DNA of 64,000 nucleotides from contig JAPMOS010000110.1 in assembly GCA_027972325.1 (NCBI GenBank), forward strand, positions 1 through 64,000, in the 5' to 3' direction. This DNA is from Paratrimastix pyriformis. Its lineage: Eukaryota; Preaxostyla; Paratrimastigidae. The notes under the pieces were generated by a model. That model had not been told where the DNA came from. It made no database searches and was given only the letters and a program-made list of their open reading frames with translations. Both the position numbers and the translations under genes were made by a program. Shown piece by piece: positions 25,201-40,805 of the stretch; positions within the stretch are counted from its first letter, which is position 1; each line of letters begins with the position of its first letter.

Positions 25201-26009
25201 TAGAGGCCAATCCGGCCCCGGCCTCCGTGGGCGCCGTGGTCGGCCACCGCCAGGACGGTGTCCGTCAGCCAGCCCAGCAGAACCCCGCTGCTCCCGGCCG
25301 TCAGGGGGAGTTGACCCAGGATGCGAATGTGGGCCGAGTCGGCCTGGCCGTTGTTGCCCATTCGGTGCAGACGCTAAAAAAGAGTGTCGAATTGGTGAAG
25401 TGAGTGGGTGGGAGGTGAGGCAGGGGCAAACCTCCAGGGTGTCGTCCCGTGCAAATTGCTCCGGACGATCGCAGACGAACCCCTCAGGGGAGGGTCGCGA
25501 GTGGATCGTCCCCTGGACGTGGACACCACCAGCAGCAAGGGTGAGGGCAGCCTCCAAGACGCCAAGGTGGATGGTGACGGGGACGGGGAAGCAGTATTCC
25601 GTGCCTTCCTCCAATTCACGTCCCATGGCAAAACTAAGTCATCGGAAATTCGAGGGTGGAAAAGTTCAGAGCCAAGAGCACAGACATCCCCACGGGTGCG
25701 GAACTCGCGATGCCACGGAGCGAAAGCATGACGGACGAGCTCGAGTTGAGAGCAGGGGCGATGGTGATCTGGGGACGACACTCAGTCGTAATGAGTTCAT
25801 CCTTGGGAGGGGCGAGAGAAGAAACGTGACTGCTGGAAAACAAGCGCAGCAGACGATCGCTTGGTGCAGATGGGGTTCGGTGTACTGACGCGCGCATGAC
25901 TGTCTTGTGGCGGCTAAAAATCAGGAAGAAGGTGCCAATTGAGCCAAAGATGGATCCAGGTCAAACCAGCGAGGGCCCCAAAAAGAACGAACAGGAGGAA
26001 GTGCGTCAT
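10244..26009 (-). CDS. Giant surface receptor: DUF5650-like repeats, ~13 IPT/TIG domains, one TM
   Basis: Multi-exon minus-strand gene. The proposed first exon at 26009 encodes a hydrophobic signal peptide (MTHFLLFVLFGALA) ending at a GTTTG donor. Next come globular exons (25.8-25.0 kb), then exons of the form NSLVGS..GNY(V/I)V.SP..GAVTW (for example 24.07-23.93 kb and 23.2-23.0 kb), typical of DUF5650 adhesin-like repeats. Several less regular exons cover 22.8-17.5 kb. About 13 IPT/TIG domains (immunoglobulin-like folds) fill 16.5-10.95 kb. One membrane span (IALFVVGAVMLVGAAIVVVV) lies at about 10724-10660, followed by a KRRR stop-transfer and a Ser/Pro tail ending at 10244. Two frames compete in the tail near 10.5 kb, so a short intron or frame break lies there. 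Likely an adhesion or recognition protein at the plasma membrane. Exon count is uncertain in 17-23 kb; an upstream start cannot be excluded. Confidence 0.75.
10842..10932. repeat. CAGACA-type tandem repeat in an intron
   Basis: Imperfect 9-10 bp units built on GCAGACAGA/GCAGACACA. They lie in the receptor-gene intron between the last TIG exon and the membrane-span exon, whose acceptor is at about 10743. Confidence 0.85.
14618..16003 (-). repeat. Tandem duplication of a two-TIG exon block
   Basis: The TIG exon at about 14620-14872 recurs almost unchanged at 15407-15657, and the TIG exon at about 15062-15333 recurs at 15742-15996. Flanking intron sequence is partly conserved, so a block with two TIG exons (~700 bp) was duplicated head to tail. 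Only a handful of differences are visible across each ~250 bp exon, indicating a recent event. Confidence 0.85.
20723..20960. repeat. CACCAGG heptamer minisatellite
   Basis: Roughly 33 near-perfect copies of the 7-bp unit GGCACCA in an intron of the receptor gene. Seven is not a multiple of three, and all frames stay open only because the unit lacks stops; no coding role is inferred. Confidence 0.95.
21220..21432 (-). mobile_element. R1 interspersed repeat, copy a (long form)
   Basis: A GT tail, then GTGTAAAGAAGGAACGAAGT, an A-rich segment, CAGCACGAATGTCACTGCAC, and a 3' part ending CAGGTGGTAGCAGCGAG. The same ~120-210 bp sequence recurs at 21888, 26618, 33300, 37660 and 38838, and in degraded form at 27740 and 37995. 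It lies in an intron of the receptor gene. Read on the gene's strand it is pyrimidine-rich and ends in CA repeats. A short non-coding element of SINE or introner type is inferred; no Pol III box was recognised. Confidence 0.8.
21608..21870. ncRNA. Candidate structured RNA: array of perfect GC hairpins
   Basis: At least nine perfect or near-perfect short hairpins follow one another: 21613-21628 (CCCGAA/TTCGGG), 21646-21660 (TCCGC/GCGGA), 21686-21701 (CCCGAT/ATCGGG), 21702-21722 (AGAGAG/CTCTCT), 21734-21747 (GCAGC/GCTGC), 21761-21775 (CCCCGAA/TTCGGGG), 21778-21814 (GAGTCCG/CGGACTC), about 21815-21840 (CAGCC/GGCTG) and 21839-21860 (GGGGAC/GTCCCC). Such density is far above what simple GC richness gives. 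The block lies in an intron of the receptor gene between R1 copies a and b. No group I, group II (domain V), RNase P, SRP, hammerhead or tRNA signature was found. Strand is undetermined. Confidence 0.5.
21888..22031 (-). mobile_element. R1 interspersed repeat, copy b (short form)
   Basis: Same sequence as copy a from GTGTAAAGAAGG to GGCGTTTGATAGG, then directly into a GT tract, so GT repeats stand on both sides. Together with copy a it brackets the hairpin array. Intronic in the receptor gene. Confidence 0.8.
22139..22362. repeat. (CTC/CCT)n pyrimidine tract
   Basis: About 220 bp of CTC and CCCTCC units in a receptor-gene intron; purine-rich (GGA/GAG) on the gene's own strand. Capable of triplex formation. 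Confidence 0.95.
24297..24747. repeat. (GGA)n followed by (GGT)n tract
   Basis: About 380 bp of GGA/GGGAGGA units pass directly into about 70 bp of GGT. It sits in a receptor-gene intron, on the opposite strand sense to the CTC tract at 22.1 kb. Confidence 0.95.
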
Positions 26010-27497
26010 CCTGGCCCTCTGGCTCTCTTCCCAGTTCCGGCTTCCCAGGATTTCCGGAGCTCCGGCATATGAACCCAAGAGATTGAAAAGTCTCATGAGT
26101 CTCGGGTTGACCGTCGCAGCCGCTGGATTTCCGCTCAAGCCTTGGGTGACAAATACATGCCAAAAGTTCCCGAAGTCGTCGCCGAGGACTTGGCAGTTTC
26201 AAGTCTGTTGGCCCCCCAACTCCTGCCATAGGTCCTCCATCCGGTCTATGTAGGTACCCCATCCGGGTGGGTTGACGGAATGCTGATCGCAGAGTATGTC
26301 AGAAAGGTCATCTTTCCCATGTCTGCGAGCAGCGCAAAACGCTCGGCCAAGACAAACGTGCGCTCGGAGCATGCTTGCACTGTTCCTCATGCGAGGTGGC
26401 CAACAGTGACCGCAGGGACCGAGCCAGCACCCAGAACCACCGCCCGGCCGCAGCCGTGGATTTCCCTCCGCCCCTACGACACCTTCACGGGTCGCCCTGA
26501 TCCGCGCAGGGGTGGGACGAGCCACGACAGCGCGATAGGAGGAGGACGCCGCCAGTAAGATTTCGTGCGTGCGTTTTTCCTCTGAGCACTGCATACCCAA
26601 CAGGCTCAAAGATCATCATGTGTGCGTGTGTGCGTGTGTGCCGTGTAAAGAAGGAACGAAGTAACGGGAAAATAAAACAAAAACCAGAGAGGTAGAAGAG
26701 ACAGCACGAATGTCACTGCACCCGTGGGCGAAGGAATCCCCTGTGGAGGGCGTTTGATAGGCTCGTTAGGGAGAGGACGGACCTGCCGTCGTGGCGTAAT
26801 GCGGAGGGACCCCCACCAGGTGGTAGCAGCGAGTGTGCGTGTGTGCGTGTCATGAGAGACCCCATGGGCACCCCCCCTGTATTGATCATAACTGAGGGCG
26901 CCGGGGTGGCACACAGACACAGACAGACACGCACGCACACGCACAGCAGACAGACACACATTGCCGTGAACGTGTTGTGAAATCGAGGCCGTGAGCGTGT
27001 TGTTTCGAGGGATTCTTATTCCGAAAAGGACGTGGCCAAGCGGTTGAATCCTTAAAAAAAACCGCCCAACAAGATAAAGTGAACACAGGGCACAAAAATT
27101 CGAACGCAGCAAGAGAAAAGGTCACGCGACACGACAAGGAAAAACTGAGCGAAAACAGGGTGGGGGACAGCGCGGGGGAGGAGCGAGAGGATGAGAGTGC
27201 AGGAAAGAGTAACAGATCGAAAAACGGGAAGAAAAAGCGAGCCGACCAAAAGAAACCAACAAAAGCCAACACCCACATCAACACAAGAAAAGCCAAAATA
27301 AGGGCGGTGAGATGGGGTTGGGAGATGATGACGGCGCCTGATGGAATGGCCGAGTGGGACGCAACACAAAACATCACATTCTCGAACGCAGCAACCATTC
27401 CGGCCGAAGGTGTGCGTGGTTGCTTGAAAGCAGAGCGGCCGTGCCGAGCGAGTGGACGCTGTAGGCGGCTGTGTCCCCAGGCGCTGTTTGATGGCGT
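26010..27497. other. Intergenic stretch with an R1 copy
   Basis: Lies between the proposed receptor start (26009) and the 3' end of the hybrid kinase gene (27498), both minus strand. No gene is supported. It holds R1 copy c (26618-26833), GT/CA-rich flanks (26834-26965) and an A-rich stretch (27050-27300). A 5' exon of the receptor could be hidden in 26.1-26.6 kb, but no confident splice chain was found. Confidence 0.5.
26618..26833 (-). mobile_element. R1 interspersed repeat, copy c (long form)
   Basis: Nearly identical to copy a over its whole length, including the 3' part up to CAGGTGGTAGCAGCGAG, and flanked on both sides by GTGTGCGTGTGTGCGTGT-type sequence. The only copy seen outside an assigned gene. 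Confidence 0.8.
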
Positions 27498-30400
27498 TCA
27501 CGCCCCTTCGCCAGTGCCACCTGGCAAAAGCCGGTGGAGGGTCTGCTCAAGAACCTTCAATGGGTAGGGTTTCTGGAGGTAGGCCGCCCCGCCCCGAACG
27601 AGTTCCTCAATGTCGGCACCCTCGGGGAACCCCGAAGCAATCAGGATCCGGGCGTCGGGCTGAAGGCGCTTCATCTCGAAGAAGGCCTCGCGGCCCCCTG
27701 TGGGACCAAAAAAGAAAGGAGGGAGTGTGTGTGTGTGTGTGTGTGTCGTGTAAAGAAGGAGTGTGTGTGTGTGTGTCGTGTAAAGAAGGAACGAAGTAAC
27801 GGGAAAATGTGTGTGTGTGTGTGTGTGTGTGTGGGGGAGAGTGAGGATGATCGACACCCACAGTGGCAAAAAGGAGCCTCCGAAGAAGGCGGACCCATGC
27901 GGGGCATGACAATGTCCAACATAACCAGGGATATTTCGGCCATGTTGGCCTGGAAGAGCTCCAATCCCTCGAGCCCGTCGCACGCCGAGATGACCCGATA
28001 GCCCAAGTGGCGCAGCATGCGCTCGCCCGCCTTCCGGACGACATCGTCGTCATCTGTGCGGTGGTGCCCGTGTGCGTGCCGACGTGAAGGAGGTAAGTAC
28101 CAAGTCCAGTGGGCAGGGAGGGGATGGCCAAATGACAAGAATTCCACAGTGGCGCAAAAACGGACCCACCAGCAAAATGAGAGGCCGTTCCTCGGCGGGG
28201 CGGCCGTGATGACGTTTGTGTCGTCGCTCGCGGTCTGCCCCTTCGCCGCCAGCTCCAGCGTCAGCGTCAGTGCCGCCAGTGCCAGTGCCACTGCCGCCAG
28301 TGCCACTGTCACCAAAGTTCGTTATCCCGCCGACTGCCGCAGGTACGAGAGTCTCAGCTGCGCGCGGCAATTGGGAGACTCCCGGCGCCGCCTCCACAGG
28401 TAGTCCGCCTTCAGCAGCAGCCCGGCGATGCTGGAGGATGAGCGGTTCGATCCGTGCGATCGCATCCTCGATGGATGCGATCCCGAAGGGTTTTTGCAGG
28501 TATCCTGAGGCCCCGGGCAGGGTGCTGTCGTCGGGGCCCCCCAGGGCGTCCCCAGAGAGCACCACCACGAGCTGGTCGCTGACGGCCGCCCGAATGCGGG
28601 CGAAGGCCTCCCGCCCGCCCAGGCGGGGCAGCCCCAGGTCGAGGAAGACCAGATCAAACCGGGTCCGCCCGTCGGGAGCCTCCAGGGCCTCCGCCGCCGA
28701 GAGGCCGTCGCCCAGGACCGTGACCTGTGTGCGGGAGTGGCGCGCCATGCGGGGAGGTCAAATATTCGGAGCGCAGACACGGACCGTGAGCCCGAGGGCG
28801 CGCATGATCTGGGCGCCTGCCATCTGGATGACCAGGTCGTCGTCCACCAGAAGCACCGAGTACGGGAACCGGCCGGGGGTGAGGCGCCGATGCGCTCGAT
28901 GCCGGACGCCGGCGTGATGTCCCGGGGGGACAGAGGCGGGGCTGTGAGGGATGTTACCGGAAAGAGAGTTGTTGGTGGGCGCGTCGGCGGGCGGGCAGGT
29001 GGGCCGGGTGCTCCATCAAGTGGCTGGGCAGAGGACCGACCTGCAACTGGGAGCCGTCGTGCGGTGGGCCGGCGAACTGCTGGTCGTCAGATTGGTGGCA
29101 GTCGCTGTGGCGGACACCGCGGCACCGGGTGTGCTGACGCTGGTGGGTCCGGGGGCGGGCGGGGGCAACGGAACCGGGGGCAGCAGGGGCGGCGGGGGCG
29201 GCTCCGCCAGCGCAACCACCCGCACCAGGCGCGATCGGTCCTGGGGCGCCTCGTCGGCCCCCTCGCCCCGAGTCGGCCGGCCGAGCGGGAACCAGAGGGC
29301 CACCTGGGTGCCCCAAGGCCCCGTGGCCACGTCCGCCCAGCCGCCGACGTCCTGCAGCATCCCGAAGACGGCAGCGAGCCCCAGGCCGGCAGCGCCAGCC
29401 TTTGTGGTGAACGGCTCGAAGAGGTGCGGCCGCACCTCGGGTGCGATACCCGTCCCCGTGTCATGCACCGAGACGATCAGATAGTCGCCGGCTGTGGCCC
29501 CGGCAGGCAGCGGGTCCGGGCCGGGAACGAGGCCCGGCGGGGCGCCGAGCGGGATCAAGGACATCCCGTCGAGTTGGCTGCTCCTCCGGCGACTGTGGCT
29601 GTTTCGGGGGGTTGCGGGAGGATCGTCTTCGGGAGGGATCAGCGGCGAGGGCGGGGGCGGGGGGATCAGGGTCGCGTTGGCAGTGGCAAAAGTTAACGTG
29701 CCGCCTGTGGGCATCGCATCCCGCGCGTTGACGGCCAGGTTGAGGATTGCGTTGCGGAGGAGGGTCAGGTCGTACTGCGCCGAAAAAGAGGAGAAAAAGG
29801 AAACAAAAATGAATTAGAAGAAGGCGGCGAACGGGGAAGGGTGTCGCAAGTGCATGCAGGGGACAGAGCCAGACCGGAATGACGCAGCGGGTGGCCTGGA
29901 GGGAAGCCCCCAAGACGATCCGGGGGTCCAACGAGTGCCGAAGAAGGTCGGCCACGGCTGCGACGCACTGGTGGGCGTCGGCTAGGCCAGCGTCCACGCG
30001 GGGGGCTCGGCGGGAAAACATCAACAGCTTGGCGACAGTCTCGGAGGCCCGCCGGGCCATGGCCAGCACATCCAGCACGGGGGAGACCGCCTCAGCGTCG
30101 GGGTGCAGGTCCCTGGGAGGCCGGGAGAGAGGAGAGCGCCGACGGAACGTTGAGTGAAAACCATGGAGAAACAGTTGCAGCCTCGATCGAGGTGCGGTGC
30201 GGAGACTGGGCGCGTGGTGGGGATGGAGGCAGCAGACTGCATTCGGCCCAGCAGGAGCTCCGTGTTCAGGATGATGCCCGTCAGGACGTTGTTGATGTCA
30301 TGGGCGGCGGCCCCCGCGAACCGGCCCGTGCTCTCGGCCTGCTGCAGGGCGTGCAACTGCTGGCTGAGGGCCACACAGGCGTCGTGTTCGGCAAGGACGG

Positions 30401-32452
30401 GGGTCAGGTCCTCAAAGACCACCACCAGCCGGTGGCCCTCGATGGCCAGCACGTGCACGTCGACTTGCAGACGGGTTCCGTCCGCCCGCCTGATCCAACC
30501 GCGGTGGTGCGAGGTGTTGCTGCTTGTGCTGCCCTCGGCCGGGGTGAAGTACCGATGCACGTGCGGGAGACCCTCGGCTGTGTAGCCCAGTTCCCGGCGA
30601 AAGCTGGCATTGACCATGGGGCCCCGGAAAGCCGCCGCGTAGGTGGGCCCACCGGCCAGCATTCGGTGCCACTGGGCCGGACTCGGAAAGGACGAGGCGA
30701 AGGGCTGCCAGCGGGCATCGTAGACCACGGCTGGCATGGGGATGGCTGGGGCAGGGTGCGGGAGGCAGCGTGAGTGTGACTGAGAGCAAAGAGGAGAGAG
30801 GGGGAGGAGGAGGAGGAGCGGGGAGGAGGAAGGGAGTGAGGGGGTGGAGGGTGGAGTGGAGGGTGGAGGAATGAAGGAGGAGGATGGAGCAGGAGGTGAC
30901 GGTAATCGGCAGTTGGGCAGCAGTCTTTGCGGGACTTGGGCTGTGTGGGCTCAGTGCCGGCAGCCCGCGCCCCGCCCCCCAGCATCTCAAACTGCACCAA
31001 GAGCAGCTGGCGCACCTTTTCTGGGAGGCGGGCGAAGAACCGGGTGACCCATGTCAGGAAGATCCCCAGGGCGGCCATGACAAAGATCGACAGGGCCAGC
31101 AGGACGGAGAGCAGGACGAGCGTGCTCGAGGTGAAGAAGTTGACGAAGAGTGGGAAGAGCGGGAAGGCCACGACGCAGGTGAAATTGAGGCCCCAGGCCA
31201 CGAAGGGACCGGCCTTGATCGCGTGCGCGACGCCCTGGCTGTCGGCCAGCTGAAAGTCGGTCTGCGACGAGAGGGCGGCCACCCGGGCGAGCAGGATATT
31301 GTCCAGCAAGCCCGCCTCGGGGATATCGCCCTCATCGACGGGCTCCCCGTCGGCCCCGAAGACGAACACGTGCAGCCGCTGGGGGCCGACCCGGTACGGG
31401 TTGGGTGGAATCAGGGCCGTGGTGTTGAGTGCGATGCTGGTCACGACCAGGCCCGCCGGCAGCTCGGGGTCGGTGGGCTGGAAGGGCGCGTAGCATTGCA
31501 CGATGCGGGCCCGACAGAGTCCGCTCCGTTGGCAGGGCAGCGGCGAGGACAGCTCGCACCAGGCCTGGGTGCGGTGAGCGGCCACGGCCTGCAGGCTGGC
31601 CAAATCGGCCGGGGGCGGGACCGACCACACGGGTCCCATGGCCAGGCCCGCCTCGTCGAAGGTCCGGTACTCGCAGGCGGTGGTGTTGGTGCCCGGTCGG
31701 CACAGGGTGAGGCCGCCTTGGCTCATGCCCAGCAGGGCCACCGGAGCGGCCAGAGCGGCGGGCCCGTAAAAGAGGACGGCCGACGCGTTACCGGTGATCT
31801 CGCCCGCGGCAACTGGGGGCGTGGTCAGCTTGAACTTGGCCAGGTGGGCCACCAAGGGGTTCTGCCAGAGGGACGCCAGCCCCACCCGGCCGTCCAAGTC
31901 GCGGGCCACGTCAACGCACGCGGCGAGCGGGTTGAACGGGTTCTTGATGGCAATGTGGGCGTAGAAACCGGTCAGGGTGTTCTCCGTGAGCACCTGCAGG
32001 CTGGCGTAGACGGTCTGGTAGGCCAGAACCAGCAACCCGATGGCCACCAGCAGCGTCAGCAGGATGGCAGTTCCCTGCAGGGTCAGCGAAACGGTGCGCA
32101 GCTGCATGGCGCACCGGGTGGTTGGGAGCGGTGGCGGAGACGTGGCGAGGGTGCATCGAGCCGGCGGGGTGGGTGGCTGTGGCGCCGGAGTGATCGAGGG
32201 TGTGAAGGAGGCGGCTGGGGTGGACACACCCGATGAAGGTCTCGGGGCGGCGGAGGGAAGGACAGCGACGGGGCCATCCGACAGCATGGGTCTGGGCGCG
32301 GCGGCCAAGGGGGTGGACGGAATGTGAACCGCAAGGCCGGCCGTTGCTGGGGACGCAGGAGTCGCCCCCGCAGCCGTGGTGAGCCCTGCAGGAGCAGACG
32401 GGTTGGGCACCTCGATCGAAGGCAGGGAGACAAGAGCCCCGGTGGGGGACAA
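27498..32452 (-). CDS. Membrane hybrid histidine kinase with two receiver domains
   Basis: The first exon encodes a Pro/Ala-rich lead (a start at 32107 would skip it), a membrane span (AILLTLLVAIGLLVLAYQTV), a ~300-residue sensor domain and a second hydrophobic region near 31.05-31.2 kb. Then follow a PAS-like exon (30.7-30.4 kb), a HisKA with an intact H-box (AAAHDINNVLTGI, about 30.3 kb), and an HATPase (N-box LLRNAILNLAVNARDAM, G-boxes DTGTGI and GLGLAAVFG, 29.8-29.2 kb). Receiver 1 (VLLVDDD, FLDLGLP, YLQKPF) spans 28.85-28.45 kb. Receiver 2 follows (LILLV spliced to DDDVV, then VMLDIVMP, and K in YLQKPYPLKVLEQTL), ending at 27498. All phospho-relay residues are present, so it should sense an external signal and pass phosphate His to Asp. 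Introns between receiver exons start with GTCCG; the last holds GT repeats and R1 remnants. Confidence 0.85.
27738..27806 (-). mobile_element. R1 remnants inside the last kinase intron
   Basis: Two truncated R1 starts (GTGTAAAGAAGG at about 27746 and 27778) separated and followed by GT repeats; the second breaks off after AACGGGAAAA into another GT tract. They sit in the intron that splits receiver 2. Confidence 0.75.
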
Positions 32453-32502
32453 GGCTGGGGCGGAGGCCGAACCAACATTGGCAGGCGAGGCAACGGCCTG
32501 GC

Positions 32503-32645
32503 GGGGCGGGGCGGCGGCGGGGCGGCGGCGGGGCGGCGGCGGGGCGGCGGCGGGGCGGCGGCGGGGCGGCGGCGGGGCGGCGGCGGGGCGGCGGCGGGGC
32601 GGCGGCGGGGGCGGCGGCGGGGGCGGCGGCGGGGCGGCGGCGGAG
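32503..32645. repeat. GGGGCGGCGGC 11-bp tandem repeat
   Basis: About a dozen copies of an 11-bp G/C-only unit with two longer variants near 32605-32630. Strong G-quadruplex potential on plus. Confidence 0.95.
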
Positions 32646-33045
32646 AAGGGGCCGTATTCGCGGCACGGTGGGCGGATGTTGTGGGCTTGTTGAGCGGAGG
32701 GTCAGGTGAGGAGGCCGCGAGCAGGAGGAGCGGCGGCCGGGCCTGCGCGTGATGGTTGTTCGGAGTGGGCGGTGCGTGAGCAGAGGTTGCGGAGGAGGGG
32801 GAGGGGGTGGGTGGGTGGAGAGGGAGGGCGGACAAGGGTCGTGTCCTCCGGTGGGTCGAGAGGGCCAGCAGGGGGACCAAGCGGTGGCGGCTCTGGCGAG
32901 GATCCCGTTCTGTTCGAAAGGCCCCCGCGAGAAGCCAGTGGGCAGAGGCGGTGATGGGGTGGTGAGAACAGTCGCCGGCTTGGCTTTTTGGCGTGGCAGG
33001 GCTTGGCGTGGCGAAGCATGACGTCGCATGACGTGGCGTGGAATG

Positions 33046-33113
33046 AGGTGGCGTGGCGTGGCGTGGCGTGGCGTGGCGGTGGCGTGGCGTGGCGTGGCGT
33101 GGCGTGGCGTGGG
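33046..33113. repeat. (GGCGT)n tandem repeat
   Basis: Five-base unit GGCGT in two runs separated by GGTG, with imperfect copies upstream from 32990. Confidence 0.95.
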
Positions 33114-33299
33114 GACGGCAGACCGCGACGGGTCAGGGGCGGACGCAAGCATGGGCGGCTGCCGCTCGCAGTAGTGCGTCGACACCCCAAGGGCCTGAGA
33201 CGGGGAGGGAGGTGACGCCGACGAATCCCGCGGGGGAGCGCCGACCCCGCGCGGTTGCAGCGGGAGAAAGAGGCTGAACCTGTGTGCGCGGAGGTGTGA

Positions 33300-33432
33300 T
33301 GTGTGTGCGTGTGTTTCGAGTAAAGAAGAAAAAGGGATCAACGGGAAAACAAAAAACAGAGGTCGAAGAGACAGCACGAATGTCACTGCACCCGTGGGCG
33401 AAGGAATCCCCTGTGGTGTGTGTGTGTGTGCG
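33300..33432 (-). mobile_element. R1 interspersed repeat, copy e (short, diverged)
   Basis: Matches R1 from the GTAAAGAAG start through CAGCACGAATGTCACTGCAC to AATCCCCTGTGG, then passes into GT repeats. More substitutions in the A-rich part than copies a-c. Confidence 0.75.
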
Positions 33433-33869
33433 TGTGATTGTTGCTGCGGCTGCTCCATCCCCTCCGGCCCGAACCCGTGCCTGTGTCCGCTTTGTGAAAG
33501 CTGCTGCTGTGGCCGCAGCCAAAGCGCCCCTGTTCCTGCTCCAGCTGATCCAGCTGCCCCGCCTGCCCCCGCCCCCAGTCCCTGCCCCTGCCCCTGCTGC
33601 CGCTCCTGCTGCCGCTCCTGCCGGTGCCCTTGCTGCCGCCCCGAGCTTCCTTGATCTGGCCAGTGACTGGGTGATGGACGTTGACCTGCCCGATTTCCCG
33701 GACGGTGCCCCCCTGGATGCTGCACTGGGGGGTGCCGGCACCCGGAGGAATGGGAGGAAAAGTCGCGTGTGGCGGGCTGCTCGCAAAAAGAAGAATGCGA
33801 TTGTGGTGATTAACGCAGAGAGTCGGAATGGAGGGATCATCCTATCATGCCATGACCCGGCTGCTGCTG

Positions 33870-34125
33870 TGCGATGTGGTGAGAGCGTGAGCTGTCCATC
33901 CACACCATGTGACGGATCCCTTGTGGGTCCCGATTTCCGGTTTCGGATGTTGACGAGCTCTTCCCTGAGCGCTGTGCCGCCCTTATTCGCTTGTTCGCTG
34001 CCTGCTTGCGTATGTTGGCCTGGTGGACACTGCTTGACAATGGCGCTTCCCTTGTGGATTGTGCCTATACTTCTTGCGGTGTCTTTCCTCTCTTTAACTG
34101 TGTCTGTGTGTGTGTGTGTGTGTGT
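33870..34125 (+). mobile_element. R2 interspersed repeat, copy a
   Basis: Starts GGTGAGAGCGTGAGCTGTCC, runs through TTCCCTGAGCGCTGTGCCG and ends CTTTCCTCTCTTTAACTGTG plus a GT tract. Related sequences lie at 49345-49575 and 61310-61455. Read in reverse, its GT-tail side (CA repeats, then GTTAAAGAGAGGAAAG) resembles the R1 start (GTAAAGAGGGAAAG), so the families may be related. Confidence 0.7.
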
Positions 34126-34132
34126 GGGGGGG

Positions 34133-40141
<6,009 letters not shown>

Positions 40142-40805
40142 GGGTCTGGTGAATCAGTCACGTCCAGAAAAAAAATGGAAAATGAGCTGCAGTCATCGGT
40201 CAATTCCCCTCACCTCGTCATTCCCCGATGGAATCACCCTGTTGAGATGCCTTGGGTGGCCAAATGAAGAGACAGGGCGCCCAGTGCGACCGCGGTTGGC
40301 AGGTGCGATTAACGATATATATGGTCTGGTTCCAGCGGACTCGCACTGCCACAATGTCGCATTATCCGCTCATCACCGCCATCACCGCCGCCGCCTGCAT
40401 CGCCAGGGCATCTCCATGGCGGGCCAGTGGGGCGACCGTCAGTCATGGCATGTCGGCTGGACGCCCTCGCCGTTCTCCAGCAGGTCGACCGCGCTGCCCC
40501 AGCTGGTTACGGCTGCCCCGTGCACCACCCCCAGCCTCTCTCCCGACGCCCCAGCGGACGGGGATGCCAAGACCACGTGACCAAATCGCGCGGCCCCCTC
40601 CTTCTCCGCTCCCCATGATTCGATCGGAAAAGAGGGGCGGGTGTCTTGCGGGTGGTGGTGTTTGCACCTTCGACGGCAGCCTTGGAGAGAATGCGAGGTG
40701 AACGCGCGCGTCCATATAGATGTACGGCTGTGAGATGCTGATCCGGGTGGGTCAAGAAAAAGGTGGTGGACAGGGGGGGAGTAACCGGGTAATCCAGCAG
40801 TCCGA
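40142..40805. other. Spacer between methyltransferase and sensor-kinase-like genes
   Basis: Both flanking genes are on minus (methyltransferase stop at 40806, sensor gene start at 40141 or 40099). Some minus-strand segments here are open and not simple repeats (for example SQPYIYMDARVHLAF near 40.7 kb), so a 5' exon of the sensor gene is possible, but no join was secure. Confidence 0.4.

Larger units (their letters stand above)
32453..34132. other. GC-rich intergenic region between the two sensor-kinase genes
   Basis: Holds an 11-bp GC repeat (32503-32645), a GGCGT repeat (33046-33113), R1 copy e (33300-33432) and R2 copy a (33870-34125). An Ala/Pro-rich open stretch on plus (33440-33830) includes a less biased acidic segment (DLASDWVMDVDLPDFPDG, about 33650-33705) that may be an exon, but no splice chain or family supports it. 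An upstream exon of the hybrid kinase could also lie here. Confidence 0.45.
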
